A stretch of 64,000 bases of DNA. It comes from Collinsella phocaeensis. Lineage in GTDB: Bacteria; Actinomycetota; Coriobacteriia; Coriobacteriales; Coriobacteriaceae. The stretch lies in the NCBI RefSeq assembly GCF_900119895.1, contig NZ_FQLR01000004.1, positions 434,001-498,000 on the forward strand, written 5' to 3'. The notes under the pieces were generated by a model. That model searched no databases. It was not told the origin of the DNA and was given only the letters and a program-made list of their open reading frames with translations. This document shows, piece by piece, positions 43,661 through 52,430 of the stretch (position 1 is its first letter; each line of letters starts with the position of its first letter). The position numbers and the translations under genes are program-made.

Positions 43661-44875
43661 ATGGGACGTTTTACCAACCCGCGCGACCTGTACTTCGGTG
43701 AGGGTGCCCGTCACGAGGTCAAGAACCTCAAGGGCTCCAAGGCGATGATCGTCACCGGCGGCGGCTCCATGCGCCGCGGCGGCTTCCTGCAGGACGTCGA
43801 GGCCGACCTCAAGGAGGCGGGTTTCGAGGTCGAGATCTTCGAGGGCGTCGAGTCCGACCCGTCCGTCGAGACGGTCATGAAGGGCGCCAAGGCCATGGAG
43901 GCCTTCCAGCCCGATTGGATCATCGGCATCGGCGGCGGCTCGCCCATCGACGCTGCCAAGGCCATGTGGCTGTTCTACGAGTATCCCGAGGAGACCTTCG
44001 AGCAGGCCGTCGTGCCCTTCTCCTTCCCGGAGCTCCGCACCAAGGCCCACTTCTGCGCCATCGCCTCGACCTCCGGCACCGCGACCGAGGTCACCGCGTT
44101 CTCCGTCATCACGGATTACGAGAAGGGCATCAAGTACCCGCTGGCCGACTTCAACATCACCCCTGACGTCGCCATCGTCGACCCCGAGCTCACCTACACC
44201 ATGCCGGCCAAGCTCTGCGCCCACACCGGTATGGACGCGCTGACCCACGCCATCGAGGCCTACGTCTCCACCGCCGGCTCCATGTACACCGACGGCAACG
44301 CGCTGCACGCCATCCGCGAGATCGTCGAGTGGCTGCCCAAGTCCTATCAGGGCGACCATGAGGCCCGCGCCCACATGCACGACGCCCAGTGCATCGCCGG
44401 CATCGCCTTCTCGAGCGGCCTGCTCGGCATCGTCCACTCCATGGCCCACAAGACCGGTGCCGCCTTCTCCGGCGACCACATCATCCACGGTTGCGCCAAC
44501 GCCATGTACCTCGGCAAGGTCATCCAGTTCAACGCCAAGGACGAGCGCGCCCGCAGCCGCTACGCCTTCATCGCCAAGGACGTCCTGCACCTCGAGGGCG
44601 AGACCGAGGACGAGCTCGTGGCCGCGCTCGTGCAGAAGATCCGCGACCTCAACGACGCGCTCGACATCCCGCAGGGCATCAAGAACTACGGCAAGGGCGG
44701 CGTGAAGGCCGACGAGTCCATCATCGACGCCGACGAGTTCCAGGCCAAGAAGGCCGATGTTGCCGCTAACGCCATCCTCGACGCCTGCACGGGCTCCAAC
44801 CCGCGCCAGCCGTCCCAGGAGGAGATGGAGAAGCTGCTCGACTGCGTCTACAACGACACCCCGGTCACGTTCTAA
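43661..44875 (+). CDS. Iron-containing (type III) alcohol dehydrogenase
   Basis: The 404-residue cytoplasmic enzyme reduces an aldehyde or ketone with NAD(P)H. The N-terminal half has SKAMIVTGGGSMRRGGFLQD and WIIGIGGGSPIDAAKAMW, the nucleotide-binding GGGSxxDxAK motif. The metal site is built from VDPELTYTMPAK (Asp), GMDALTHAIEAYVST (His) and IVHSMAHKTGAAFSGDHIIH, which supplies two His in the canonical spacing. All ligands are present. It resembles butanol or 1,3-propanediol dehydrogenases of fermenters. GGGAGG lies 6 bases before the ATG. A strong terminator follows and a LacI-type operator precedes it, so it is a single regulated gene. Confidence 0.93.
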   Translation: MGRFTNPRDLYFGEGARHEVKNLKGSKAMIVTGGGSMRRGGFLQDVEADLKEAGFEVEIFEGVESDPSVETVMKGAKAMEAFQPDWIIGIGGGSPIDAAKAMWLFYEYPEETFEQAVVPFSFPELRTKAHFCAIASTSGTATEVTAFSVITDYEKGIKYPLADFNITPDVAIVDPELTYTMPAKLCAHTGMDALTHAIEAYVSTAGSMYTDGNALHAIREIVEWLPKSYQGDHEARAHMHDAQCIAGIAFSSGLLGIVHSMAHKTGAAFSGDHIIHGCANAMYLGKVIQFNAKDERARSRYAFIAKDVLHLEGETEDELVAALVQKIRDLNDALDIPQGIKNYGKGGVKADESIIDADEFQAKKADVAANAILDACTGSNPRQPSQEEMEKLLDCVYNDTPVTF

Positions 44876-44913
44876 GATTCGGACAGCATGCGCGCGATCG
44901 CCTCGCGCGCCGC

Positions 44914-44951
44914 ACGGCCCGGCAACCCCAGCGGTTGCCGGGCCGTTTTTG
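44914..44951 (+). terminator. Strong intrinsic terminator after the alcohol dehydrogenase gene
   Basis: CGGCCCGGCAACC (44915-44927) pairs perfectly with GGTTGCCGGGCCG (44933-44945) around a 5-base loop, followed by TTTTTG. It is the clearest rho-independent terminator of the window. Confidence 0.92.
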
Positions 44952-45370
44952 TGCGCCATTGCAAGGTCGGTGCCCCTCGGAGCGCTGTTTTCGGATCCGG
45001 AGCGGGCCTGCCGGGGCTCTCACCCCCGAAGTGAGTGGAATTTCTCCGACCGCTGATATACACTCCACCTTAGTAAAGTGCTCAACAGGCGATATAGGGT
45101 CGAGAACGGGTCATTAGGGGAGAGCTCGGAACGTGGTCGGGAAAAATCCACTCACTTCGGGGGTGAGAGGGTGGAGCAACCCCTCTCCAAGGAACGGCAT
45201 CCATCCCAGAGGCGGCGCTCCATCCTCATGCCTGCCGTTCGCAGGGAAACCGCTACCGTTCAGCTATATGAAACAAAACAGATAGCAATTAGAGCGGTAG
45301 AGTGCCTTGCAGAATAGAGCCCCGCTGCGCCGCGGCGACGGGCGATCGCCTTCGAACAGGGGAGACCTTC
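44952..45370. other. Intergenic stretch with an inverted-repeat element
   Basis: No gene is seen. The stretch holds the 153-base inverted-repeat element (45017-45169) and, after it, about 200 bases with AT-rich sequence near 45260-45300 that probably contains the promoter of the following flavoprotein gene. AGGGGAGA is its ribosome site. Confidence 0.5.
45017..45169. repeat. Inverted-repeat (MITE-like) element
   Basis: The left arm at 45017-45039 begins CTCTCACCCCCGAAGTGAGT. Its complement occurs exactly at 45147-45169, 23 bases identical, and the match continues imperfectly inward for about 12 bases (TTTCTCCGACC against TTTTCCCGACC). The inner 85 bases have no gene. The arms are too long for a terminator and the size fits a short non-autonomous element or structured RNA. 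Confidence 0.6.
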
Positions 45371-46699
45371 ATGAGGACCGTCATCATCGGAGCCAACCAC
45401 GCCGGCATCGCCGTCGCCAACACGCTGCTGGACAACTACACCGACCAGCAGGTCGTCATGATCGACCGCAACAGCAACCTGAGCTACCTCGGTTGCGGCA
45501 CCGCGCTGTGGGTCGGCCGCCAGATCGATTCGTACGAGAACCTGTTCTACACCTCCGCCGAGGCGTTCGAGGCCAAGGGCGCCGAGGTGCACATGGAGAC
45601 TTCTGTCGACCGCGTCGACTACGAGGGCAAGCGCGTCTTCTGCACCACGCTTTCGGGCGAGTCTTTCGAGGTTGCCTACGACAAGCTCGTGCTCGCGTGC
45701 GGCTCGCTGCCCATCTCGCCCAAGATCCCTGGTGCCGACCTGGACAACATCAGCTTCCTTAAGCTCTTCCAGCAGGGCCAGGACGTCGATCGCATGCTCG
45801 GCGACGATTCGTGCCGCCGCGTCGTCGTCGTGGGCGCGGGCTACATCGGCGTCGAGATCGCCGAGGCTGCACGCCGCCGCGGCAAGGAGGTCCTGCTCTT
45901 CGACGTCGCGCCCAGCTCGCTGTCGAGCTACTACGACGACTGGTTCTGCGCCGATATGGACGAGCGCCTGCGCGAGGGCGGCATCGAGCTGCACTTCGGC
46001 GAGCGCGCCGTCGCGTACCTGGGCGAGGGCAAGGTCGAGGCCATCCAGACCGATGCGGGCGAGTACCCGGTCGACGTCGTGGTCAACGCGATCGGCTTCG
46101 TTCCCAACACCGCGCTCGGCGAGGGGCATCTCGAGCTCGGCGCCGGCCGCGCCTTCCGCGTGGACGAGCACCAGCGCACGAGCGATCCGGACGTGTACGC
46201 CGTGGGCGACTGCGCGACCATCTACTCCAACGCGCTGCGCGCGGAGACCTACATCGCGCTGGCCACCAACGCCGTGCGCTCCGGTATCGTGGCGGGCCAC
46301 AACATCGCCGGCGCCGAGCTGGCCGCGATCGGCGTGCAGGGCGCCAACGGCATCTCCGTCTTCGGCCTCAACATGGTGAGCTGCGGCCTTTCGGTGAAGG
46401 CGGCGGGGCGCGCCGGCATCGAGGTCGAGTGGACCGACTTCGAGGACCTGCAGCGCCCCGGCTTCATGCGCGAGAACGCCACCGTCAAGATCCGCATCGT
46501 CTACGAGCGCGACAGCCGCCGCATCGTGGGCGCCCAGCTCGCCTCCACCGAGGATATCTCCATGGGTATCCACATGTTCTCGCTGGCCGTGCAGGAGGGC
46601 GTGACGATCGACAAGCTCAAGCTGCTCGACGTCTTCTTCCTGCCGCACTTCAATCAGCCCTACAACTACATCACCATGGCGGCGCTCGGCGCCAAGTAG
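45371..46699 (+). CDS. NADH oxidase / CoA-disulfide reductase-like flavoprotein
   Basis: The 442-residue enzyme has an N-terminal FAD motif MRTVIIGANHAGIAVANTLL and the redox-active Cys in SYLGCGTALWVG at residue 42. The NAD-binding motif VVVVGAGYIGVEIAEAARRR follows near residue 155. AVGDCATIYSNALRAETYIA is the second FAD contact, and the C-terminal dimerisation domain ends YNYITMAALGAK. The single Cys42 fits water-forming NADH oxidases (Nox-2) and CoA-disulfide reductases. Nox would remove oxygen and regenerate NAD in an anaerobe. The ATG at 45371 gives the canonical N terminus; a frame extension upstream to 45302 has no motif. Confidence 0.93.
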   Translation: MRTVIIGANHAGIAVANTLLDNYTDQQVVMIDRNSNLSYLGCGTALWVGRQIDSYENLFYTSAEAFEAKGAEVHMETSVDRVDYEGKRVFCTTLSGESFEVAYDKLVLACGSLPISPKIPGADLDNISFLKLFQQGQDVDRMLGDDSCRRVVVVGAGYIGVEIAEAARRRGKEVLLFDVAPSSLSSYYDDWFCADMDERLREGGIELHFGERAVAYLGEGKVEAIQTDAGEYPVDVVVNAIGFVPNTALGEGHLELGAGRAFRVDEHQRTSDPDVYAVGDCATIYSNALRAETYIALATNAVRSGIVAGHNIAGAELAAIGVQGANGISVFGLNMVSCGLSVKAAGRAGIEVEWTDFEDLQRPGFMRENATVKIRIVYERDSRRIVGAQLASTEDISMGIHMFSLAVQEGVTIDKLKLLDVFFLPHFNQPYNYITMAALGAK

Positions 46700-46740
46700 T
46701 CCGGCGGCGCGCTGCGCGCCGGTTTGAACGCGTGATCGAG

Positions 46741-46775
46741 GCGGGGTCGGCTGCATGCCGGCCCCGCTTTCATTT
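46741..46775 (+). terminator. Terminator after the flavoprotein gene
   Basis: GCGGGGTCGGC (46741-46751) pairs with GCCGGCCCCGC (46757-46767), with one G-T pair and a 5-base loop, followed by TTTCATTT. Confidence 0.8.
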
Positions 46776-46796
46776 GAGCGGACGTGCGGCGCCCTC

Positions 46797-46865
46797 GCCA
46801 AAAGGGACGTACCCTAATGGCACGGCTAAACGTTCAGCGCGCCGTTAGGGCCTGTCCCTTTTGGC
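46797..46865. repeat. 69-base hairpin repeat
   Basis: GCCAAAAGGGAC (46797-46808) pairs exactly with GTCCCTTTTGGC (46854-46865). Inside, CCCTAA pairs with TTAGGG and GGC with GCC. The structure is near complete as RNA and palindromic as DNA, with no T-run. It lies after a proper terminator, so a REP- or MITE-like element or a small structured RNA is more likely than another terminator. Confidence 0.6.
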
Positions 46866-47025
46866 ACGCCGCGGCATGGGCCGCGTCTGTGTTTCCAATG
46901 CATAAATAGACCATCAGATACTGACGAATCCTAATATACGAGTGCTATTGTTCAACCCGTTATGAAAGAACAGGGAGAGAGCATGCATGCCATCGTCGTG
47001 CATGCCGGTCGGGAGATGGTCGAAT
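46866..47025 (+). promoter_or_regulatory. Promoter region of the arginine operon
   Basis: The 160 bases before argC are AT-rich. TAATAT at 46932-46937 could be a -10 box. ATGCATAAATA near 46910 is loosely like half an ArgR box, but no full operator is clear. GGGAG precedes the argC ATG. Confidence 0.35.
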
Positions 47026-48093
47026 ATGGCGTACAGGGTCGGCGTCGTCGGGGCCGCGGGCTATGCGGGCGCGGAGCTGGTGCGCCTGCTTCTCGCGCAT
47101 CCGGACTTCGAGCTGGTCGCGGTGACCTCCAACGCCGATGCGGGCCAGCCGCTCTCGGCGGTGTACCCGGCGTTCGCCGGCGTGACCGGCCTGGCGTTCA
47201 CCGCGCACGACGATCCCGCGCTCGCGACCTGCGACGCGGTGTTCCTCGCCGTTCCGCATACCGCCGCGCTCGCCGTCGTGCCCGGCCTGCTCGCCGCGGG
47301 CGTCACGGTGATCGACCTGTCCGCCGATTACCGTCTGTCGGACCCCGCGGTCTACGAGGCGTGGTACAACGCGCCGCACACCTCGCCCGAGCTTTTGAGG
47401 ACCCGCGCATTCGGTCTGCCCGAGCTGTTCTCCGAGGGCATCGCCGCTGCCGCCGCACGCCGTCGTGCCGGCGAGGCGGTCCTGGTGGCGTGCGCCGGCT
47501 GCTATCCCACGGCGACCTCCCTCGGTGCCGCCCCCGCCTTGCGGATGGGATGGTGCCGCGACGACGCCCCGATCGTCGTCGACGCGGTCTCCGGCGTCAC
47601 CGGCGCGGGCAAGGGCGCCAACGCGCGCACGCATTTCTGCTCGGCCGATGAGAACCTGGAGGCCTACGGCGTGTGCCGCCACCGCCATACGCCCGAGATC
47701 GAGCAGATCCTCGATGCCGAAGGCCGGGTGGTGTTCACCCCGCACCTCGCCCCGCTCAAGCGCGGCCTGCTCTCGACCGTCACGCTTCAGCTTGCAGACG
47801 ATGCCCGCTCGCTCTCGGATGCCGAGGCGGTCGAGGCGTATCGTGCCTTCTTCGCGGGCCGCGACTTCGTGCGCGTGCTCGATGCCGGCCAGATGCCCCG
47901 CACGGCGTCGGTGGTGGGGACGTGCGCCTGCCAGCTGGGGCTTGCCGTCGACGCGCGCGTCGGCGTGCTGGTGGTGACATCCGCGATCGACAACCTGTGC
48001 AAGGGCGCCGCCGGCCAGGCGGTCCAGTGCGCGAACATCGTGTTCGGCCTGGAGGAGCGACGAGGTCTTCCGCTCGTCGCCATGCCGGTCTAG
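47026..48093 (+). CDS. argC: N-acetyl-gamma-glutamyl-phosphate reductase
   Basis: The 355-residue enzyme reduces N-acetylglutamyl phosphate with NADPH, the third step of arginine synthesis. It begins YRVGVVGAAGYAGAELVRLL, the nucleotide-binding motif. The catalytic Cys lies in LVACAGCYPTATSLGAAPAL near residue 155, and the HRHTPEIEQIL segment supplies the conserved His. GRVVFTPHLAPLKRGLLSTV and NLCKGAAGQAVQCANIVFGL complete the pattern. The ATG at 47026 follows GGGAGATGG; a longer frame from 46987 has no support. It is the first gene of argC-argJ-argB-argD. Confidence 0.96.
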   Translation: MAYRVGVVGAAGYAGAELVRLLLAHPDFELVAVTSNADAGQPLSAVYPAFAGVTGLAFTAHDDPALATCDAVFLAVPHTAALAVVPGLLAAGVTVIDLSADYRLSDPAVYEAWYNAPHTSPELLRTRAFGLPELFSEGIAAAAARRRAGEAVLVACAGCYPTATSLGAAPALRMGWCRDDAPIVVDAVSGVTGAGKGANARTHFCSADENLEAYGVCRHRHTPEIEQILDAEGRVVFTPHLAPLKRGLLSTVTLQLADDARSLSDAEAVEAYRAFFAGRDFVRVLDAGQMPRTASVVGTCACQLGLAVDARVGVLVVTSAIDNLCKGAAGQAVQCANIVFGLEERRGLPLVAMPV

Positions 48094-48291
48094 GGTGCGC
48101 CCGCCCGAACGTCTGGGCGCTCAATCGGATGGTTGATGGGCCTGCCCCGTCGCTGCGCACGCGGCGGCGGGGCGCCTCATATCGCGGACGCCGCGTATCG
48201 CGCGAGCCGAACCAGCTCGCCTGCGCCGGGCGCCGTGCTCAGGCATCCGCCGCATTCCATGCACACACTTTACGCAGAGAGGGAGATTCCC

Positions 48292-49557
48292 ATGGATAGC
48301 AACGAGTTCGATTCGAAACTGCGCGCCGTTCCCGACGGAGGCGTCACGAGTGCGGCCGGGTTCATCGCGGCGGGCGTCCATGCGGGTTTCCGCAAGAATC
48401 CCGAGCGCGGCGACTTCGCCCTCGTCTTGGCCGAGCGTCCCGTTGCGGCGGCGGGGACCTTCACCACCAACCGGTTCTGTGCCGCGCCGGTGACGGTCTC
48501 GCACGCGCACCTCGGCGGCACGGGCTTCGGCCGCGTGCAGGCGGTCGCGATCAACTCGGGCAACGCCAACGCGGCGACGGGGGAGCCGGGACTGGCGGTC
48601 GCGCACGAGACCTGCGAGATCGTGTCGCAGGTGCTGGGCTGTACGGCCGAAGAGGTGCTCGTGGCGTCCACGGGCGTCATCGGCGTGCCGCTCGGCATCG
48701 AGTGCTTCGAGGCGGGCGTGTCCGCAGCTGTCGAGACGGCCAGTGCCGCCGGCGCCCACGACGCCGCCCGCGCGATCATGACCACCGACACCCGGCCCAA
48801 GGAGTGCGCGGTCCGCTACGAGAGCTCCGCCGCCGCATATGCGGGGCGCACGTTCACCGTGGGCGGCATGTGCAAGGGGTCGGGCATGATCATGCCCAAC
48901 ATGGCCACGATGATCGCGGTCGTGACCACCGACGCGCCCGTCGCGCCCGCGGCGCTGCACGCCGCGCTCTCCGACGCGGTCGCGCACACGTTCAACAAGG
49001 TCACGGTGGACTCGGACACCTCGACCAACGACACCTGCGTGTTGCTCGCCTCGGGCGACGCCGCGCCCGGCGCCGAACCCATCGAGCAGGGGAGCGCGGC
49101 GTTCCACGAGCTTTCCGCCGCGGTGCGCGCGGTGTGCGAGACGCTCGCCCGCGGGATCGCCGCCGACGGCGAGGGGGCCTCGCGCCTGATCACGGTGCGG
49201 GTCGCAGGTGCCGCGACGGATGCGGACGCCGACGCCGCCGCTCGCGCCGTGGCGAACTCCCCGCTGGTGAAGACGGCGGTCGCGGGACGTGACTGCAACT
49301 GGGGCCGCGTCGCCGCGGCGCTGGGCAAGTGCGGCGTGCCGTTCGACCAGGAGCGCGTGTCCATCGACATCATGGGCATGCCGGTGTGCCGCGACGGCCT
49401 CGCCGTCGCCTTCGACGAGGCCGAGGCCCTGCGGCGCTTCGAGGCGCCCGAGATCGCGATCGATGTCGACCTGGGTGCCGGCGAGGCCTCCACGACGGTT
49501 TGGACCTGCGATTTCACGCACGACTACATCTCGATCAACGCGGACTACCGCTCGTAG
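48292..49557 (+). CDS. argJ: Bifunctional ornithine acetyltransferase / N-acetylglutamate synthase
   Basis: The 421-residue precursor is cut by itself into alpha and beta chains at Ala-Thr in GMIMPNMATMIAVVTTDA, where Thr becomes the nucleophile. GTFTTNRFCAAPVTVSHAHL, INSGNANAATGEPGLAVAHE and ASTGVIGVPL precede it. KVTVDSDTSTNDTCVLLASG and VKTAVAGRDCNWGRVAAALG follow. It recycles the acetyl group from N-acetylornithine to glutamate. The presence of ArgJ explains the absence of argE in the operon. GAGAGGGAGA lies before the ATG at 48292. It is separated from argC by 198 bases without a gene. Confidence 0.96.
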   Translation: MDSNEFDSKLRAVPDGGVTSAAGFIAAGVHAGFRKNPERGDFALVLAERPVAAAGTFTTNRFCAAPVTVSHAHLGGTGFGRVQAVAINSGNANAATGEPGLAVAHETCEIVSQVLGCTAEEVLVASTGVIGVPLGIECFEAGVSAAVETASAAGAHDAARAIMTTDTRPKECAVRYESSAAAYAGRTFTVGGMCKGSGMIMPNMATMIAVVTTDAPVAPAALHAALSDAVAHTFNKVTVDSDTSTNDTCVLLASGDAAPGAEPIEQGSAAFHELSAAVRAVCETLARGIAADGEGASRLITVRVAGAATDADADAAARAVANSPLVKTAVAGRDCNWGRVAAALGKCGVPFDQERVSIDIMGMPVCRDGLAVAFDEAEALRRFEAPEIAIDVDLGAGEASTTVWTCDFTHDYISINADYRS

Positions 49558-49606
49558 GCACGCCCGCATCCATCTTCCGCATCCGTATACGAAGGAGCCG
49601 CTACCC

Positions 49607-50560
49607 ATGAAGTACGCACGCGACTGCAAACCGTCGCTCTCCAACGAGCAGACCGCCCAGCTTCTGTTCGAGGCGCTGCCGTGGATCAAGAACCTCACCG
49701 GCAAGACCGTCGTCATCAAGTACGGCGGCGCGGCGATGGTGGACGAGCGCCTGCGCGCCGACGTCATGGGCGATATCGTGCTGCTCAAGATCATGGGCAT
49801 GAAGCCGGTCATCGTGCACGGCGGCGGCAAGGACATCAACGCCGCGCTCAAGCGGTACGACATCCCCGTGGAATTTCGCCGCGGCCAGCGCGTGACGTCC
49901 GAGGACGCGATGGAGGTCGTGCGCCAGGTGCTCGTGGGCAAGGTCAACGAGCAGCTCGTCTCCGCCGTCAACCGTCACGGCAACCTCGCCGTGGGCGTCT
50001 CGGGCGCCGATGCGGGCACCATCGTCGCGCGCCAGATGGCGCCCGAGCTCGGCCGCGTGGGCAGCATCGAGCGCATCAACGCCGACTTCCTCATCAGCCT
50101 GATCGACAACGACTACATCCCCGTGGTCGCGACGGTGGGCGTGGGCGAGGACGGCGGGTTCTACAACATCAACGCCGACGTGGCCGCCGGGCACATCGCC
50201 GCCGCGCTCGGTGCCCACAAGGTGATCTTCCTCACCGACGTCGACGGCCTGTACGAGGACTTCTCCGATAAGGACTCGCTCATCTCCAACCTCACGATGG
50301 AGGAGGTGCAGGGCATGCTCGACGGCGGCGCGATCGATTCCGGCATGATCCCCAAGCTGCAGAGCTGCATCACGGCGCTCGCCGGCGGCGTGTTCCGCGC
50401 GCACATCATCAACGGCACGACGCCGCACTCGATGCTGCTCGAGCTTTTGACCGATACCGGCGTGGGCACCGTGATCCACTCGTCTCAGACCTCCTACGAC
50501 CTCGACCGCCATCCCCATCCGCTCGATGCGTTCGCCGCGCGCCTCGCGGAGAACATCTAG
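49607..50560 (+). CDS. argB: Acetylglutamate kinase
   Basis: The 317-residue kinase phosphorylates N-acetylglutamate. TGKTVVIKYGGAAMVDERLR holds the phosphate-binding Lys and Gly-Gly. PVIVHGGGKDINAALKRYDI binds the substrate. YNINADVAAGHIAAALGAHK and LTDVDGLYEDFSDKDSLISN follow, with GGMIPK-like DSGMIPKLQSCITALAGGV. The N-terminal 30 residues (YARDCKPSLSNEQTAQLLFE) form the extra helix found in arginine-inhibited hexameric enzymes, so feedback control by arginine is likely. GAAGGAG precedes the ATG. Confidence 0.96.
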   Translation: MKYARDCKPSLSNEQTAQLLFEALPWIKNLTGKTVVIKYGGAAMVDERLRADVMGDIVLLKIMGMKPVIVHGGGKDINAALKRYDIPVEFRRGQRVTSEDAMEVVRQVLVGKVNEQLVSAVNRHGNLAVGVSGADAGTIVARQMAPELGRVGSIERINADFLISLIDNDYIPVVATVGVGEDGGFYNINADVAAGHIAAALGAHKVIFLTDVDGLYEDFSDKDSLISNLTMEEVQGMLDGGAIDSGMIPKLQSCITALAGGVFRAHIINGTTPHSMLLELLTDTGVGTVIHSSQTSYDLDRHPHPLDAFAARLAENI

Positions 50561-50601
50561 CGCCGCAGCCTTACGACCCCTATCGACCGAAAGGACCTCC
50601 C

Positions 50602-51885
50602 ATGTCCCTTGACCAGCAGAAGCACCTCGAGTCAACCTACGTCATGCACACCTTCGGGCGCTCGGGCGTCGAGTTCGTCGGCGGGCGCGGCATGACGCTC
50701 GCGGGCGACGACGGCCGCGAGTACCTCGACTTCCTTGCAGGCATCGGCGTGTGCTGCCTGGGCCACGGGCACCCGGCGGTCGTGGGCGCGGTGCGCGATC
50801 AGGCCGAGCGCCTGATGCACGTGTCCAACTACTTCTACATCGAGCATCGCGGCCAGGTCGCGGCGCTGCTCTCCAAGCTCGCCAACGGCGACATGGCGGG
50901 TGCGGCAGCGATCGTGTCGGCGCTGGACGCCGGCGACGCGGACGCGTTGGCGGCGGCCACGGCGCCCGTCGAGGGCGAGCAGGTGTGGGAGACGTTCTTC
51001 GCGAATTCCGGCGCCGAGGCGAACGAGGGCTCGATGAAGCTCGCGCGCCTGTACGCCAAGCGCGCCGGCAACGGGGGCAACACCATCGTCTGCCTGCGTG
51101 GCGGCTTCCACGGCCGCACGCTCGAGACGATCGCCGCCACCATGCAGGACTGGCTGCAGGACAGCTTCCGGCCCCTGCCCGGCGGCTTCGTCGCCTGCGC
51201 GCCCAACGACGTGGACGAGCTGCGCTCGATCTTCGACACCTTGGGAGGCGAGGTCTGCGCCGTGATGCTCGAGCCCATTCAGGGCGAAAGCGGCGTGCAT
51301 CCGTTGACGCGGGAGTTCATGGAGGCCGCGCGCGACCTCGCGCACGCGCACGGGGCGCTGCTCATCGCCGACGAGGTGCAGACGGGCGTCTTCCGCAGCG
51401 GCATGCCGTTCGCGTTCCAGACGTACGGCGTGGAGCCGGACATCATGAGCTTGGCGAAGGGCATCGCGGGCGGCGTGCCGGCGGGCGCCTGCGTGGCGAA
51501 GCGGGAGGTCGCCGACGTGTTTCGCCCGGGCGACCACGGCTCGACCTTCGGTGGGAGCTGCCTGGCCGTCGCGGCGGCGGAGGCGGTGCTCGCCGAGCTC
51601 GTGCGCGGGCGCTACGACGAGCGCGCGGCGGAGGTCGGCGCGTATCTCTCGGGGCGCCTGGCGGGCATCGGGGCGGTGACGGAGGTGCGCGGAAGCGGAC
51701 TCATGGTGGGGTGCGACATCGCCGAGGACGCGGGAGACGCGCACGACGTGGTCGCCGCCATGCTCGACGCGGGCTTCGTGATCAACGCGACCGGCGCTCG
51801 CACGCTGCGGTTCCTGCCTCCGCTGATCTGCGGCAAGGACGACGTCGACGCGTTGGTCGAGGCCCTGGGGCGCGTGCTCGCGTAG
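50602..51885 (+). CDS. argD: Acetylornithine aminotransferase
   Basis: A 427-residue PLP enzyme of fold type I, class III. Motifs are FVGGRGMTLAGDDGREYLDF and LAGIGVCCLGHGHPAVVGAV near the N terminus, FFANSGAEANEGSMKLARLY, then ADEVQTGVFRSGMPFAFQTY with the PLP-binding Asp, and MSLAKGIAGGVPAGACVAKR with the Schiff-base Lys. An unusual insert of about 30 residues, GAAAIVSALDAGDADALAAA, lies before FFANSG and is not found in standard ArgD. It makes N-acetylornithine from the semialdehyde. GAAAGGACC precedes the start. It is the last gene of the operon here; argF, argG and argH are outside the window. Confidence 0.95.
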   Translation: MSLDQQKHLESTYVMHTFGRSGVEFVGGRGMTLAGDDGREYLDFLAGIGVCCLGHGHPAVVGAVRDQAERLMHVSNYFYIEHRGQVAALLSKLANGDMAGAAAIVSALDAGDADALAAATAPVEGEQVWETFFANSGAEANEGSMKLARLYAKRAGNGGNTIVCLRGGFHGRTLETIAATMQDWLQDSFRPLPGGFVACAPNDVDELRSIFDTLGGEVCAVMLEPIQGESGVHPLTREFMEAARDLAHAHGALLIADEVQTGVFRSGMPFAFQTYGVEPDIMSLAKGIAGGVPAGACVAKREVADVFRPGDHGSTFGGSCLAVAAAEAVLAELVRGRYDERAAEVGAYLSGRLAGIGAVTEVRGSGLMVGCDIAEDAGDAHDVVAAMLDAGFVINATGARTLRFLPPLICGKDDVDALVEALGRVLA

Positions 51886-51991
51886 CGCGGCGCGCTCGGC
51901 GGCGTGCCGCCCGAGGCGCCCGGGGCGGACGCGGCGTCACGGGAATTTCCTGTAGCGCAGGAGGGCGGTTTTGGGTATCCTAGATACCTAC

Positions 51992-52067
51992 GGGCGATTG
52001 GCGCAACGGTTAGCGCAGGTGCTTTACACGCACAAGGCTGGGGGTTCGAATCCCTCATCGCCCACCA
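51992..52067 (+). tRNA. tRNA-Val (anticodon TAC)
   Basis: GGGCGAT at 51992 pairs with ATCGCCC near the 3' end as the acceptor stem. The D arm is GCGC...GCGC, the anticodon loop TTTACAC carries TAC, and the T arm is GGGGGTTCGAATCCCTC. CCA is encoded at 52065-52067. The anticodon stem has one mismatch at its top pair. A terminator hairpin follows. Confidence 0.95.
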
Positions 52068-52430
52068 TAGGTCGCGAACGGCTCCGGGAACGGGGCCGTT
52101 TTCGTTGAGGGGCGCGGACGGGGATTCGAACCCGGAAGGGCGCGGAGCCGAGCCGGGCGGCGTGAGCCGCCCGCCGGCGCAGCGCGCGAGGGCCCGGCAG
52201 GGCCCGAAGCGGGACGGGGCGGCGCGAGCCGCCCCGCGAATCCCTCATCGCCCACCATAGGTCGCGAACGGCTCCGGGAACGGGGCCGTTTTCGTTGAGG
52301 GGCGCGGACGGGGATTCGAACCCGGAAGGGCGCGGAGCCGAGCCGGGCGGCGCGAGCCGCCCCGCGAATCCCTCATCGCCCACCATAGGTCGCGAACGGC
52401 TCCGGGAACGGGGCCGTTTTCGTTGAGAGC
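52048..52430 (+). repeat. Three tandem copies of the tRNA-Val 3' end plus terminator
   Basis: The last 20 bases of the tRNA (GAATCCCTCATCGCCCACCA) recur at 52238 and 52366, each followed by the same terminator. The first two are also followed by a segment with GGATTCGAACCC, which reads as a T arm on the opposite strand. The periods are 190 and 128 bases; the first spacer carries 62 additional bases. The later copies lack the 5' part of a tRNA. They look like attachment-site remnants or unequal tandem duplications. Confidence 0.85.
52077..52103 (+). terminator. Terminator after tRNA-Val
   Basis: AACGGCTCCG (52077-52086) pairs with CGGGGCCGTT (52091-52100), one G-T pair, followed by TTCG. The same hairpin recurs downstream with each repeated copy. 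Confidence 0.75.

Noticed and set aside
52048-52430. Direct repeats considered as a CRISPR array
   Set aside because: There are only three copies, the repeated part is a tRNA end plus terminator, the spacing is uneven, and no cas genes are present.
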